DNA of 64,000 nt. It comes from Mixophyes australis (taxonomy: Eukaryota; Chordata; Amphibia; Anura; Limnodynastidae). Location of the stretch: the NCBI GenBank assembly GCA_036250195.1, contig JAVHZZ010000010.1, positions 110,347,525 through 110,411,524 on the forward strand. The letters are read 5' to 3'. Made by a program: the position numbers and the translations under genes. The notes under the pieces were generated by a model that saw only the letters and a list, made by a program, of their open reading frames with translations, was not told the origin of the DNA and made no database searches. Positions 9,958 to 22,970 of this stretch are shown here, one piece after another; the stretch's first letter is position 1, and each line of letters begins with the position of its first letter.

Positions 9958-12900
9958 ACTTTCCCTCTTTGTGTCACCAAATGTCTACTCCATCAGCTCT
10001 CCTGTAAAATATAAACTCTCAAAACTCTGCAAAAGTAGAAAAAGTAATATGGTCCTCCTGATGATATATAATCAGTATCAATATGAAATATGTTTGTATG
10101 TATTTTGGAAGTTTACAAATTATTTTGGGGGTGACAGGCGAGCTTATAGGTGTCTGGGCCTCGTCCATTTACTGGTGCCGCCATATATGTGTAGTGAGTT
10201 ATAAACTGTACTACAGGAGGAACATCGGCTACACAATGTGTAGAGTTTCTTTTCCATGTAGTTTACATACATGAAGAGGGTAAGTTACAGGGACCCCATG
10301 AAAATCGTGCTTTAGCCCAAATGTAATAAGTGGAAAATATACACCCCAGTGTAATCCTTCTGGATAACACAAATTAAATTTCATTTTAGATAAACAGAGA
10401 AACCTATATATCAACTTCCACGCCAAATAAAGGAAACATGTGGAGCACTGTGTACAGAATCACTATAGACACTAAACAGTTACAGCAGAAGGTGTAAGAA
10501 TGACCTCTTATCCCCAATATACTATTTTGTTGCATTCCTTGTAGCTGCCATTAGGTGACAGCAAACTACTACATTACGCTTCTGCTACGTTACATAGTAA
10601 TAATTATTTGTTGAAGTCTTTTCTGGCATCACTTTAACTGTAGATTTTAATTTCTCCTTTCTCCCAGTACAATATCATTTCCAGTCATTCGTATTTTATA
10701 TTCCTCCTGGATTTACAACAAACGGCCAGGGCGATTGTCTGTACCAACAATCTGATTATTGTGCTAAACATCACACATAAATCTGAACACTGGATGGTCT
10801 CGTGTTTCATGTACTGGACGTTATTTGCTTCATATCATAAAACCAGTAAATGATATTAATGTGGGGATTAAATCATTGTTTCTTTGTCCCGTTTATAGTT
10901 AAATAAACTGTAGTAAATAACAATTTGAGTAATAGTGCCAACATCTTAATGTCCTTTCTATAACTGCTTTGCAGCCAGCCAGGTGCATATAACGCTACAG
11001 TTCATGAGGATCTGTAGACGGACGTAACATAGTTATAATACAATTCCATTAAATTCAGCATAATCAGTAAGATCAGGTCTGTGGATTACACACATCACAG
11101 AGAACAACAACTTTTGATCATGTTATAAATTGTGATGGTGATTTGTGAATTGGTGGTTTGTACTGTGGATTTCAGGCTTTTAACTGGCGGTTTGGCCTCC
11201 AGCAAAACTGGTGGTTTCAACAAACCGCCGTTTAGTAAATCTAGCCCTTTATATAAGTTTCCCGTGATTACGCATCTTGCTGAAGAGGAGGCACAGGATT
11301 GGATGTAAACTGATCATGTGATGCTGTCGCCTAGTTCCCAGGCCAATCACAAGTAATATTGCACAGCAGCAGTTTCCCCATTAATAACTGGACCATGTTA
11401 GTACATTCTTACATTTTGGATAAGAGATATATTTACAATAACATGTGATATTTGATTTCTGTGTTTAATCCAATTAAATGTATCCATCTTAACATCCGTC
11501 CTGATTTAAAGTTTGGTTTAATTTTGCACCTTGGCAAATGCATGAGCAGGAGAAGCAAATGTACAATGTGCGAACTTTGTGTAGGGCGAGGAGGGCGCAG
11601 CTCAGGTCTAAGTCGCAGCGTAAAGCAGCCAATACTATCTCCCCCTTTGCGCCCCTATGTGTCACAGTGTGGTCTGTCCAGGTGTAAATTTACTGACTTT
11701 TCTCCTAACTCACAATCACTGTGTGCAATAAATAAATAAATATGTATTTCGTCTTAATTCCCCTTCAGATCAGCACTGCATACTGGTGAAAGAGCACTAT
11801 AGTATTATTACTGTACATTCCTGCAGATAACTGCTAGATTGGGCATTATTTCTTTCTTTTTAAGAATAACTTACAGAAATTAATTTATATGGACAATTAA
11901 AAGTGAATTTGCCTCTTATTCTATCCACACGCACTGTTATTGGACCCGACATCAGGCACGTGTTGCCTGAAAACGTTCACAATGCCACATAATACACAGT
12001 AATCAGGTCGTTATCAGACATGCGGTTAGATCATCGGACCCTTCGCAGCCATCTTTCGTCTAGCGGTGTTTCCTCTTCTGACCATTACAATGAGAGGAAC
12101 CCTCACTAGTGGATTTACCAGATGACAGTGATCCAACTTCACTATAAAGTACACACAATGTCATTGGAGTTTGTTATATTAATTTTGCACCTTTTTTTTT
12201 ATCTTTAAAGGTCCGTTCTGGTTATGGATTATACGGGAGGAGCAGTGATCCTTCTGTGTAATACAATCTATTATAAGATGGGAGGAGCACAGAGGTTATA
12301 ATGGTCCTCGGTGTAAGCTGCAAGACATCTGATAGGGTGGATAATACCAGGGGAGGGGCCAGTCAATGCCAGGACCGGCCACTTATATACCAAGGATGGC
12401 CCCAAATGCCCGGATCTGACCAGACCATGGCATCCCAGTGAACACCAGTTGTTACCAGTATAAATATGATGTATAGCACAATAGGAATATGGGGTTTTGG
12501 TTTATATAACGACTAAAACGTTTAAACTTTAAACCCAACAACATTTGTTCTCATTTTTGTGAGTCCCAGAGTGGACATCAAACAGGGAGCCCATTATTTG
12601 TACATGAGAGTTCATATAGAGGCTCCAGGATCCTGCTGAGGAGGATGGAGGAGTTGAGGGAACAGTCCCTATTTTCTGGGGTCTGTCCCATACAGGATCC
12701 AGGTTCCCTGTGTGAGGTGCACGGTTTCACCTTGCAGTCGGGTTTATGTCTCTGCAATGTAGGGCTGGTGATGAGGATGAATCCTCCGACCCCTGGCGTG
12801 GAAATATCAGAATAAATGGATCACAGCGCACGTGAAATAACCACACGGACAGGAGCCATTTACTTTTTTTACCACAATAAATTTAGTTTTAATGTTATGA

Positions 12901-13029
12901 TGTAATAATATAAAATTTCACCAGCACCGCACTAATTCAGCATATTAATTAATGCATAATGATTATAACCAATCTCCTGAGTGATGCCCACAGCCGAATA
13001 TATAGACTATAAATTATTATTTAATAAGA
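9958..13029. other. intergenic, mostly unrecognised
   Basis: Three kilobases of AT-rich sequence with no supported gene. The only element signal is a possible MITE end near 11.25 kb, listed separately. Open frames here are at most 119 aa, with no domains. Confidence 0.5.
11125..11250. mobile_element. possible truncated MITE end
   Basis: The stretch has repeated GGTGGTTT/GGCGGTTT motifs and ends AACCGCC, then TTTAGTAAATCTAGCCCT. Its complement (AGGGCTAGATTTACTAAA) I recall as a common terminal sequence of small elements in frogs. The opposite terminus was not found, so the assignment is weak. Confidence 0.3.
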
Positions 13030-14131
13030 ACGTGACCTCCTTCATATCATGTGACCTCCTCTGCATCATGTGACCTCAGCATCATGGAAACTACTCTGCA
13101 TCACGTGACCTACTCCTCGTCACATGACCTCATCTGCATAGCCACATCACATGACCTCCTCATATCATGTGACCTCCTCTGCATCATGTGACCTTATACT
13201 TGCCAAATGAGGGGAGGTGAAGCTCAATTGCAGAGGGGACAGGGTGTCACAAATCGTGAAGAATCGTCTCATGGAGGCCCCCACCTCATCCACTTCACTA
13301 GGAAGTGGGCAGGATGCAGAAGAATGGCCTGCTCTACCGGGAGACCTACCCAGAATTTGGGCGTTTCCCAGGAGAGTGGGCAAGTATGCGCGACCCCCTC
13401 CATATCATGTGACCTCCAACGCATCATGTGACCCCCCAGCGCATCACATGACCTCCAGCACATCACGTGACCTCCAGCACATCACGTGACCAGGGAGATC
13501 ACACAGCACCAGCAGGAAGTGGGATACACAGTCTCCACCATGCAGCCTCCCGCCTTTCCCATTGGGAATTAGCTGCATCACATGACCTCCAGCGCATCAC
13601 ATGACCTCCAGCACATCACGTGACCAGGGAGATCACACAGCACCAGGAGGAAGTGGGATACACAGTCTCCACCATGCAGCCTCCCCGTCTTTCCCATCGG
13701 GAATTAGCTGCATCACATGACCTCCAGCACATCACGTGACCTCCAGCACATCACATGACCTCCAGCACATCACGTGACCAGGGAGATCACACAGCACCAG
13801 CAGGAAGCGGGATACACAGTCTCCACCATGCAGCCTCCCGCCTTTCCCATTGGGAATTAGCTGCATCACATGACCTCCAGCACATCACATGACCTCCAGC
13901 ACATCACATGACCAGGGAGATCACACAGCACCAGCAGGAAGCTGGATACACAGTCTCCACCATGCAGCCTCCCGCCTTTCGCATTGGGAATTAGCTGCAT
14001 CACATGACCTCCAGCGCATCACATGACCTCCAGCACATCACATGACCAGGGAGATCACACAGCACCAGCAGGAAGTGGGATACACAGTCTCCACCATGCA
14101 GCCTCCCGCCTTTCCCATCGGGAATTAGCTG
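13030..14131. repeat. E-box-rich minisatellite with ~134-bp higher-order units
   Basis: The basic motif is 17-18 bp, CATCACRTGACCTCCAGC or the variant ATCATGTGACCTCC. From about 13,440 it is organised into five composite units. Each has two to four E-box motifs followed by a unique block (GGGAGATCACACAGCACCAG through TTGGGAATTAGCTG). The blocks end at 13,575, 13,710, 13,863, 13,997 and 14,131, giving spacings of 135, 153, 134 and 134 bp; the 153-bp unit has one extra 18-bp motif. The first part (13,030-13,440) is more diverged and interrupted by about 190 bp of other sequence. By eye there are 25 copies of TCAYRTGACC. Confidence 0.93.
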
Positions 14132-15110
14132 CGTGATTTCATGCTGATATGTTCTTATCGATAGGAGTCTCATTCTTCATTAAATCTAGTTTGAACTCAT
14201 TACTGAGATTACAGGTGATATGTGGCCCTTTGGAAGGTTAGGGGGCCCCACATGCGGCTCCTGAAATACATCAGGCCGCCCATCATTAATCTATAGGAAG
14301 CGGCCCCCCAAAAAAGTCCCTGTTTGTCTGCAGCTACGTCGGTGATTGACGGGTGCCCTCAAACGTCTACATTATTGGTGTTGTACTGGGCAGTTTTTCC
14401 TGGTTACTGAAACGTTTCACTTAGAGATTTTTATCCACAAGAAAAAGTTATTATAAGCTACAAAAAACTGGTGTAAAAACGGCACCTTTGTTTATCGCAT
14501 AAGAAAATCCTCTTCGTTTCAACTGGGGAAAAGTGTTTTTTTAGGGATTCCAGTGCGGTCTTTAGAAGCTATTTTCATGCCAATACGAAAACACTGTGCA
14601 GCTGTGTTTAATATGAGGATATTAACAAGGAGAAGCAGTTTTATACAATGCTGGTTACATTCTGCATTAATCCGCACACAATAAGTCACCCAATTGACAA
14701 ATCCCCATATTGCTGTGGAACAGTGGACTAAATATTTGTAAAGTTGCTCAGTTCTTTGTTAATTAAGTGGCAGAAATGAGATAATGATTTGTCAGTAGTT
14801 TGTGTGCAAGCATCGCACGGAGGACAAATACATTTAAATTGAGTTGTTAAAATAATGGAATCCTCGAGCACTGATGCAGTATTAAGTGACCGGCAATATT
14901 ATTCTTGTAGGCTGAATGTATTTTCACATCCTAGTGATTTTACAGCGTTTTACAGCTGTGGTTTTTGAAAACTGTCAAATCAGCACTTTCCCCCCAAATA
15001 CTGCAGCGATGATACCGGATATATTTGGTCAGAACACAACAGTAGATAATTACAGTGTACACAGCGGCAATGCTATTTATCAGCAACGGATATAGATAGC
15101 TAGAGATGTC
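14132..15110. other. intergenic, nothing recognised
   Basis: AT-rich unique-looking sequence with no supported feature. Confidence 0.5.
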
Positions 15111-15132
15111 GGGGGGGGGGGGGGGGGGGGGG
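15111..15132. repeat. poly-G tract (22 G)
   Basis: An uninterrupted run of 22 G on the plus strand, followed by TGGTGG. Such runs can form G-quadruplexes and are often length-variable or misassembled. Confidence 0.95.
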
Positions 15133-15520
15133 TGGTGGATGATACCCCGGATCCAAGGTCGTCTGTGCTACAATGAAACCTTTAAAGTGTTACTAACACT
15201 TCCTCCAGGAAGTCAGGTTGCTTCATCTAATTAATATGAAGAAGAGACGAGGGAAAGGCAAAGTGGAGGATTCACCCATTTATTGCGACAGGGAACACAC
15301 TGCGTTTTGGGGAGTCTAAAGATATTCAGTTTGTCAGCTGTAAATATTTATTGGTCTCTGAAATCCTTATTAGCAGGTGCTATGCTCCAACAGGACTTGT
15401 GGGATCACTTAGGCATGAGGTAAAGAGTGCCTCATGCCTCGTTATTAGTCCCTTGTGAATTATTAGTCTGCGTTCTCATGAATATTGGTTCATCCAAAAC
15501 AGCTGCTTCTACTTTGCACA

Positions 15521-16018
15521 GTAGAGATGGATTCGAGTCACAGTGGAGATGGATTCGAGTCACAGTAGAGATGGATTCGAGTCACAGTAGAGATGGATTT
15601 GAGTCACAGTAGAAATAGATTCGAGCCACAGTAGAGATGGATTTGAGTCACAGTAGAGATGGATTCGAGTCACAGTAGAAATAGATTCGAGTCACAGTAG
15701 AGATGGATTCGAGTCACAGTAGAAATAGATTCGAGCCACAGTAGAGATGGATTTGAGTCACAGTAGAGATGGATTCGAGCCACAGTAGAGATGGATTTTA
15801 GTCCTGTAGGGATGGATTTTAGACACAGTAGAGATGGATTCGAGTCACAGTAGAGATGGATTCGAGTCACAGTAGAGATGGATTCGAGCCACAGTAGAGA
15901 TGGATTCGAGCCACAGTAGAGATGGATTCGAGCCACAGTAGAGATGGATTCGAGCCACAATAGAGATGGATTTTAGTCCTGTAGGGATGGATTTTAATCA
16001 CAGTAGAGATGGATTTGA
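15521..16018. repeat. 22-bp minisatellite, about 22 copies
   Basis: Tandem copies built on CAGTAGAGATGGATTCGAGT plus CA. The main variants are GAGTCA/GAGCCA, TTCGAG/TTTGAG, and GATGGATT/AATAGATT. Two copies carry the deviant TTTTAGTCCTGTAGGG version (about 15,794 and 15,971), pointing to an internal block duplication of about 177 bp. Not multiple-of-three, so the minus-strand 96-aa frame is a by-product. Confidence 0.96.
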
Positions 16019-17295
16019 ATAAGATATTTAGAGAGGTTGCAGATTTTAGGAAAAATACAAGGTGTCCATTTGCTTTATCAGCTAAAAGATATACCAGATA
16101 AGTAGTGTATGGTGAACATGTGATGGGGTTTTGCTACACAACATGTACACAGCACATGAGCCTCATTAATACAGAAATTTGTTGAAATTTGACCATTTGA
16201 CGTCCAGTAATTTAATTGTTCTGCAAAAATGCTCTGATTCCAAAATTCCTGTCCTCTTGCTGCAATAATCCAGGTGTATGTCCATTAACCAGTAAGCCTC
16301 AGCGCTGTCATATAAGTAATATAACCTCTGAAACTGATTATCACTGTGTAACAAGGGACACTAGGCAGCCCATGTAAGGTCCTAAGCCTCATTCCTTGCC
16401 ATATAAATGACTGTTTTATTTACTCCAGACGAGCAGAGGTCCCACAAAGTAGGTGACTGTGGGTTGGGTAAAGTTTTAAAGTCTCCAATCACTTTATAAA
16501 TGACATTTTTACTTAGTTGATTTTTCCACTTGCTGTCATAATCCGTCATTGTTCTCTCAGCCCCCCGCGGCAGGGGTTAATCATGTCAGTGAAAGGCAAT
16601 ATTTATGAAGAAAAACAAAACACTTATTTGCATGCTGCAGTCACAAGAGGCTTCGTTCTACCTCGCTGGGACGCGTGCCAAGTGTTTAGAGAGTTCTTCC
16701 ACAAGCTGTGCAGTTTTATCAATATAAAAACAGTCGTATTAAGTCTTTTACTACCTTACTGTGCAATTAGGCTTGCAGGTAATTAGATTCCTTTATTCCA
16801 GTTTGAGTGGCCCGCGACGCTTGGGTAAGACCACCAGGCGCAGGCACAGATTATAGCCAATCTCAGACGGCTAATTCTGTTGTAGATCAATGTACTCCGA
16901 CATCAAAGTGAGGCGCTCAACCTGCTCCCTGATTACATATTTAATTACACAGAAATCTGGGGAATTTTCTCAAGTAGATTTCTCAGGTACAGTAATAGAG
17001 ACATTATAGCAGAATATAAATGCCGGCTATGAAGGTGATCTGATAAAAATGCAAACTTGGATAAACACATTTATCATCTTATCCATCATGTTACATCTCA
17101 GTGAATTGTTTTCTGAAATGAACAAGTCTGAACTGTCCTTAACTTCTGTGTTGTATGAGAGGATCTGACATAAAATGTTATAAGCAGGTCTGTATTACAG
17201 GAGGCAAAAGGAGAGTGGGGGGGGGTATTCAGGGGTACGTCATACTACCCTCTCTCCTGCTGCTACATTGTAACACTATCACATTCCAGTCACTT

Positions 17296-17298
<3 letters not shown>
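16019..17298. other. intergenic, nothing recognised
   Basis: No supported gene. The 89-aa frame at 16,517-16,786 is unrecognised. Confidence 0.45.

Positions 17299-17329
<31 letters not shown>
17299..17329. repeat. (AT)n microsatellite
   Basis: About 15 uninterrupted AT dinucleotides. Confidence 0.97.
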
Positions 17330-17332
<3 letters not shown>

Positions 17333-17334
17333 AT

Positions 17335-17835
17335 ATAATTGCATTGGGGATGCCGTCCTCTGGGGTGGATGGTTGCACTTCAGCCAGAAAGATCACACAA
17401 ATCCAATGTTTCAGGTCCAATAGCATCAGCTACTTTTATTCACCAGATTGCAAACAAAACAAAAACAAGCAAAATCCTAGCTGTCCAGCTACCACAAAGG
17501 TATTCCCTCTCTAGAGTGAGGGGCCTAGTGTCCCTCACTTAAACCAAACAAATGGAACTCACAGGACAAAGTTTTTCTTAGGGGTCATCTGACCTCCTCC
17601 CCAGACAGTGAGAGACTGATTGAGACAGAGCTGCAACCTTATACAGACACCCCTCAGGTGCAGCTCCTAATTAGTCTGCTGTGAGCCTGCAGACCAGAAG
17701 ACCCGGACTGGGCCATTTATATGGAGCCCACCCTAGGTCTCTCCATACAAAACACAAGGGACCCTTGCCAGCCTTTCCTGAAGCTGAGAACCACATCTTG
17801 AGAAGCTTTTCCTCAGACACAAACAATCTTCCTGG
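17335..17835 (-). mobile_element. possible solo LTR (minus strand)
   Basis: Read on the minus strand, the block has a TATA-like box (GTCTGTATAAGG, about 17,637-17,648) followed within about 30 bp by a pyrimidine-rich initiator (TCAGTCTCTCACT). About 200 bp further on comes a polyadenylation signal (GTGAATAAAAG, about 17,434-17,444), and the block ends near CCCCAATGCA. This order is what an LTR (U3-R-U5) looks like. No internal retroelement genes or second LTR are present, and exact ends and TSD were not found. Confidence 0.35.
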
Positions 17836-17910
17836 TGTTATAAAATACAAATGAGAGGAATCTAGGACTTATGTACCTGCCATTCACATCTTTCCCAGTG
17901 CTTCTGTCAC

Positions 17911-17929
17911 TATATATATATATATATAA
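17911..17929. repeat. (TA)n microsatellite
   Basis: Nineteen bases of alternating TA. Confidence 0.95.
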
Positions 17930-19785
17930 TGATGTGTTTTATTATTATATGACAAATATCTTATTATATTTTACTATGTTATTATATATAAAGCTGATAA
18001 TTATTTATAAATATAAAAGTATGTAAGCTGTGATTTGTAAAGGAAAGGAAGGAGAAGACACAACAACATGTAAGGTGTGTAGTGTATAGATGACACAACT
18101 GTGCATTGTGTAATAGTAGTTACATGACAGTCTGACAGAACAGCATTCACACTAATGTCTGTGCACATTAGGAAATAAATGGCTCCCTGTTATAGAAACG
18201 ACTTTACAGATGATCTTCTCATGAATAGAGCTGAGAAAAGTACATTGCGGATATGTGACAGAATATAAATTAATTGTTCTGGCTAATTTCACACACAACG
18301 GCGCAGCGGTGTCAGAGGGTAACTGATGATCACACCAGTCAATCGCTGGCAATCCGAGACGGGCACATGTATATTTCATTCACAGCTTTAACCTGCCACA
18401 AACAATGATCTCTCCACTTCCCGGACGTAAGGTGCATTTCATCTGCTTTCTGTCTGCCTGACAGTAATTTAGTGTCAGGTACATACGCTGCTCTGTAATT
18501 TGACATCCTTGCCCCAGGCTCTACACACGGGCAGTCAGGGTGTTACTAAGGGAATAACAAGGAAATAATCGGGACAGCTCCTCTAGAGTGTCAGTCTGCC
18601 CAGGATAAATAGGGAGTCTAATTAGTGTCTCTAAAAACTCACCTAGTAATCAGGATTTCTTCTTGCATGAAGAATATTATAGATACAAAACTACAGATGA
18701 ATGAACAATAGACCCCCTACCCACCGTCACCCCAGGGGGAAACTAGAATTACATTTTTTTGGGGTGGGGATTACTGATCCCTGTGGACCACATGTCCGTA
18801 GGGTCCTGTCTATTCATGTTTGCTGCTTAATATTTGAAGTCAGGGACCCGATTTGATAACATGATCTATTAATAAGTTATTTCACTTCAAAGGTTCGGTT
18901 TACTAAACATTGACTGAAGGAGAAATTTTAATGTAAACATGAAATGATTAAACGCAATATTGGTGTTGCAGAGATGTTCTTGCTGTGTAAAACAAGGGAG
19001 AGATGATGTGTTGCTTTGTAAAATTGGGCAAACATTCTGCAATTTTATTTGACCACTGAGGTGGATGCAAATAGCGTTTCTTGCTTATAATATACGTTTT
19101 TACTTCTGCGCAAGGCCACAAAGCCATACATAGGCAGACTGAGCCGCACCTTGCGATTATGGGCGCTTGCGATTCATTACGATTGAAGAGGTGGAATGGG
19201 AGAAAGAGGGGACGTACAAAAGTGCGTTGGAACGAATGCAACTTGTGGAGACTGAGACTCAGACGCACACACGCCTCTCAGGCGACGATCATCAGTATTA
19301 TTTAGGAATTGATAATGATGACGATCAGCTTAGATGCGGCCGGCTCAGCCTTCCTTGGTAAAATGTCCCTTTTTCTTGGATGCAATTTCCATCTGCGTTT
19401 TAGTCAGAAATTGCGCCCAAATCTACGTGCGCAAATACAAATATTCTGAGAAACTGGGACATTTTTGCAAAACAAGTCATGAGCAGAAACTCTATAGAAA
19501 TAAAGGGATGGAATGTATTTCGGAGATGGGTGTAATTTTAAATCCTGCAGTTGTTTTGTAGTGTCCCTAAGCACAGCTTAGTTCTTGCAAGTGTATACGC
19601 CTTACAGGAAGCCAGATACTTACTATAGATAGAAGAAGCCAAAACTGGGCTACTATTTCTGAGTAAAGTAATCGTACCCACTTCAATAATTATGGGGGGT
19701 ATTCCCAGCCATTCTGAGTAATCAGGGATCAGGTTTATAATCGTAGATATTCTAACCGTGCGACATGTTTGATATTTGTTTTTAT
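17930..19785. other. intergenic, nothing recognised
   Basis: AT-rich. The 106-aa minus-strand frame (18,948-19,268) and the opposing plus-strand frames overlap one another, and none has a recognisable domain. Confidence 0.45.
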
Positions 19786-20290
19786 GGGGCCTATTTAAGT
19801 AGGACTGCATAATCTGAAAGATACTTTTCAATCCTCATCACATAGATAAGGATTGAAAGATCTTTCATATTTATCAAAAAATCTCCACAGGAACAGCCAT
19901 TTTTCGGAACGGCTGTTTATGTGGAAATGGAGCTCTTACTTTTCACGGGGTCTTCTATCCGAAGAAAAATGTGATGATTTAATCTTCCTGCAAATCCTGG
20001 TGCTCATGCGCTGACCGAAAGTACCGGGCATGTACACAGAGAGCACTGAACAGCGTGTGACAGGCAGGGATCACATGTTCCCTCCACACATGCGCTGTCT
20101 GCTCTTCTGAGCAGAGATGACAGCACTGAAACTGTTCAATTATGATGTTACGCACATTAACAAACATTAACATGCTAAAAAAACAATATATGCTGGAATG
20201 CAGTGATAGTAAATAAGAATTTTGCGGTTAATCCCCGAAAACTGACAATTTTGGGATTGAACACACTTTTTCGTTTCATAAATAGGCCCC
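19786..20290. mobile_element. ~505-bp MITE with 3-bp TSD
   Basis: The left end GGGGCCTATTTA matches the inverse of the right end, TAAATAGGCCCC. TAT flanks both sides (19,783-19,785 and 20,291-20,293), compatible with a 3-bp target duplication of the PIF/Harbinger type. No transposase is encoded. An inner near-palindrome (GCCATTTTTCGGAACGGC, about 19,892-19,910) is also present. Confidence 0.7.
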
Positions 20291-20293
20291 TAT

Positions 20294-22970
20294 TAGCGTT
20301 AAAAGAAGCTCAAAGTAAACAAATCAGTCAATATGTGGCCGTAGTTGTACAAGAAGCAAAGTTATAAAACAGCAGATCAATCAATAACAACGGTTACAAT
20401 AATCTTATTAATTGCAGAATATGAGTTTGTGCATCCTCTGTATTTACTGCTCACTAATAAGGCGGTTAGAATATAACATAAGATGTCACAGACCAGCTAT
20501 GTTCTTTTCATCCTCCTCTTTGTTCCCTGTTCCTTGATTTTCCTCTTACAACAAATCAGATATAAATTGAGAGGAGCAAAATGATCTCAATACTAAACTA
20601 TAAGATATCTACATAACTAAAATATAAAAATAGTCAAATAACAGCAAGGGAGGAATGGAAACCTTTATCCTGGGGGTCAAGATTCGACTCAGCAGCCTAT
20701 TAGGAATATTTTAAAGGAAAAGATAACGGTAAATAAACAGCCGCCTCTGTCAAAAGTTTGTAACGGAGCCCCGTGCGCTACCAGTACAATAGTGTGCATG
20801 AAAAATGTATTTAAAACACGTTAAAAACGCATCACAGGTCAGTTCTCATGAATTTCTACCCATTTTCCCAGCGTAAACTTGTGATGGAGATCTTAAAGAT
20901 TCTATCCACAGAGAAAAACCAGAAAAAGTATTTGCAAAAATAATTTCTACTTTTCATTAATTTTAATCTAACTTCATCTTGCTATGATATCCTTCATCAA
21001 GTACAGCCATGGAATAGAGAGCCGTTCTGAGTGTTCTCTGCGTTCCCTTAATATCAGGTTTCCCTTCTCACAATTTAAATTATTTAAACTTCACTAAAAA
21101 TTGCTGTAGCGCTTTCCATTTTAATGGCAACAGCACAACAATGAAACTCTCTACTTGTGACCCACTTCAAGGTTAACAAGAAATAAGGGCGTGTTGGAAG
21201 TGATACAATCTCTATGTAGTAATTCAGCGAGATTGTTTAATGGTTGCAGAAATAACGGCTTTGAGATTATGACTGAACCCACATATATTGTGCGCACTAC
21301 CATAATCTTTTGTTAACTACCTGCGAAAACCACATGCCTTCCCTAAATTACCCTGAATAAACAATGTAACAGAAGCCATCATTATTGCATTTTAGTTTTT
21401 TTTTTCAAAAGGGAAAAGGATTTTAAATCCAGTTGTTTACGACTAATAGAAATGTCTGTACATATTGTAAATGCACCTTTATTGTTCCCGGCAAAAGGCG
21501 AGAACCTCGTCTAACTGATATGACATTTATGCTGAATATAAAAATGCACATTTAGGATAAGCCAGGCGATTCCCTGCTGAAACGCTGCTCGTTCATTTGT
21601 GTTTTCCAAGTAAAATGTCTGTAAAATGCAGAAAGTTTTACATATTTTATCATTTACAGAAGTAAGAAAAACTCTGCGACCTGTAGAAGATAAATGGGAT
21701 ATTTACAGTATAATTATGGGGTGATGTATTATATAGCCCAGATGTTAAAACAGCTTAAATTCCAAACAGCTGAAATTGTCTGTATAAAACTGGCGCGTGC
21801 TGGATGTCAGTCTGTGGGAAAGGAGGTGTCCACTCCATTTAGTCATATTTCCTGGTGGACAGTTAGATGATTTACAAACATTAGACAGTTTTCTGTTGTC
21901 TTATAGGTAAAAGCTCAGATTAAATGCATCACCTTCTCTGCAGCGCTAACGGCGTCGCACAGCGAAACACCCTTGTTTCAGCAAAGTACAAAGGTTACAT
22001 TAGTCTCGGCTGCCTGCCAAACTCTGTAGTGAACAGGTAAGAGAGAGGGGGAGCTCAGGCTCCTGACTTCTTAAGTCATACACGTCAGCTCACAAGTAGA
22101 TATGGTAGAAATAAATTTAATATATGCTTATTTTTCACCAAAATGCTGCAGAAAAGGTAAGAACAATAGTTTGCTCATCATCTTACTCAGTGTCAATTTA
22201 GAAGTGGTGGAATGGAAAATGGATGGTGGGGGTGCCGTCTAGCCCTCAATGCTATTGGCTTAAATTAATTTTAGCCCTAATTTTAGATGATTTATATCAC
22301 TAGTAACATACAAACACATTAAAGTATCTGCTTATGTCATTTACTAGATGCTATTGAACAATAATTAAATGTTTAGTAAATAGTAAAACTCCTGGTTTGT
22401 TCATTCTGCTGAGGGAAAGTTATTAAATAAAGTTTTGCCAGAACATCAGTTTCAGCTAATTACTCTCTCTCACAGAGTGTCTCTATTACTGACTGACTTA
22501 CATGAGTGTCAGCCATTTTAGTGGAGACCAAACTGCTTTGAAGCCTATGTAAATAGCTCAGCCACTGTGGCTTCTGCATTGGAGACAAATTTGTTTGTAA
22601 CAATTGACCACCCTGGTACTACCCTATATCTACCTAATGCTTTTGCTGTAAATGAAGGGAAGTTTATTTTACAAATAATGTGTGGATATCTCTGTAAGTC
22701 ATTCAGTGCTGGACATCTGTCTGTACTCTGATTCAAGGCTGCTAGGGGTAAGTGACATTCGAACAGTACACTTACATATAATACAGTCAAACAACATGAA
22801 GGGATTATTAATAGATATCCGAAGATTAATTATGTAGGTAATGGGGTGTGTTATGGCTAGATACAACCTGCGAAGGGGTCTACTTATTAAAGGGGTCACT
22901 GCTGGTGGTCTATTTACCAAGCATCACAGCAGTACATGTACCACTGCAATACTTGTTCTGTTATCATCAT
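20294..22970. other. intergenic, mostly unrecognised
   Basis: No gene is supported. At 20,687-20,705 the sequence ACTCAGCAGCCTATTAGGA closely matches 36,962-36,980 at the edge of the 75-bp array, so both probably carry the same dispersed repeat. The rest is AT-rich unique-looking DNA. Confidence 0.45.
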
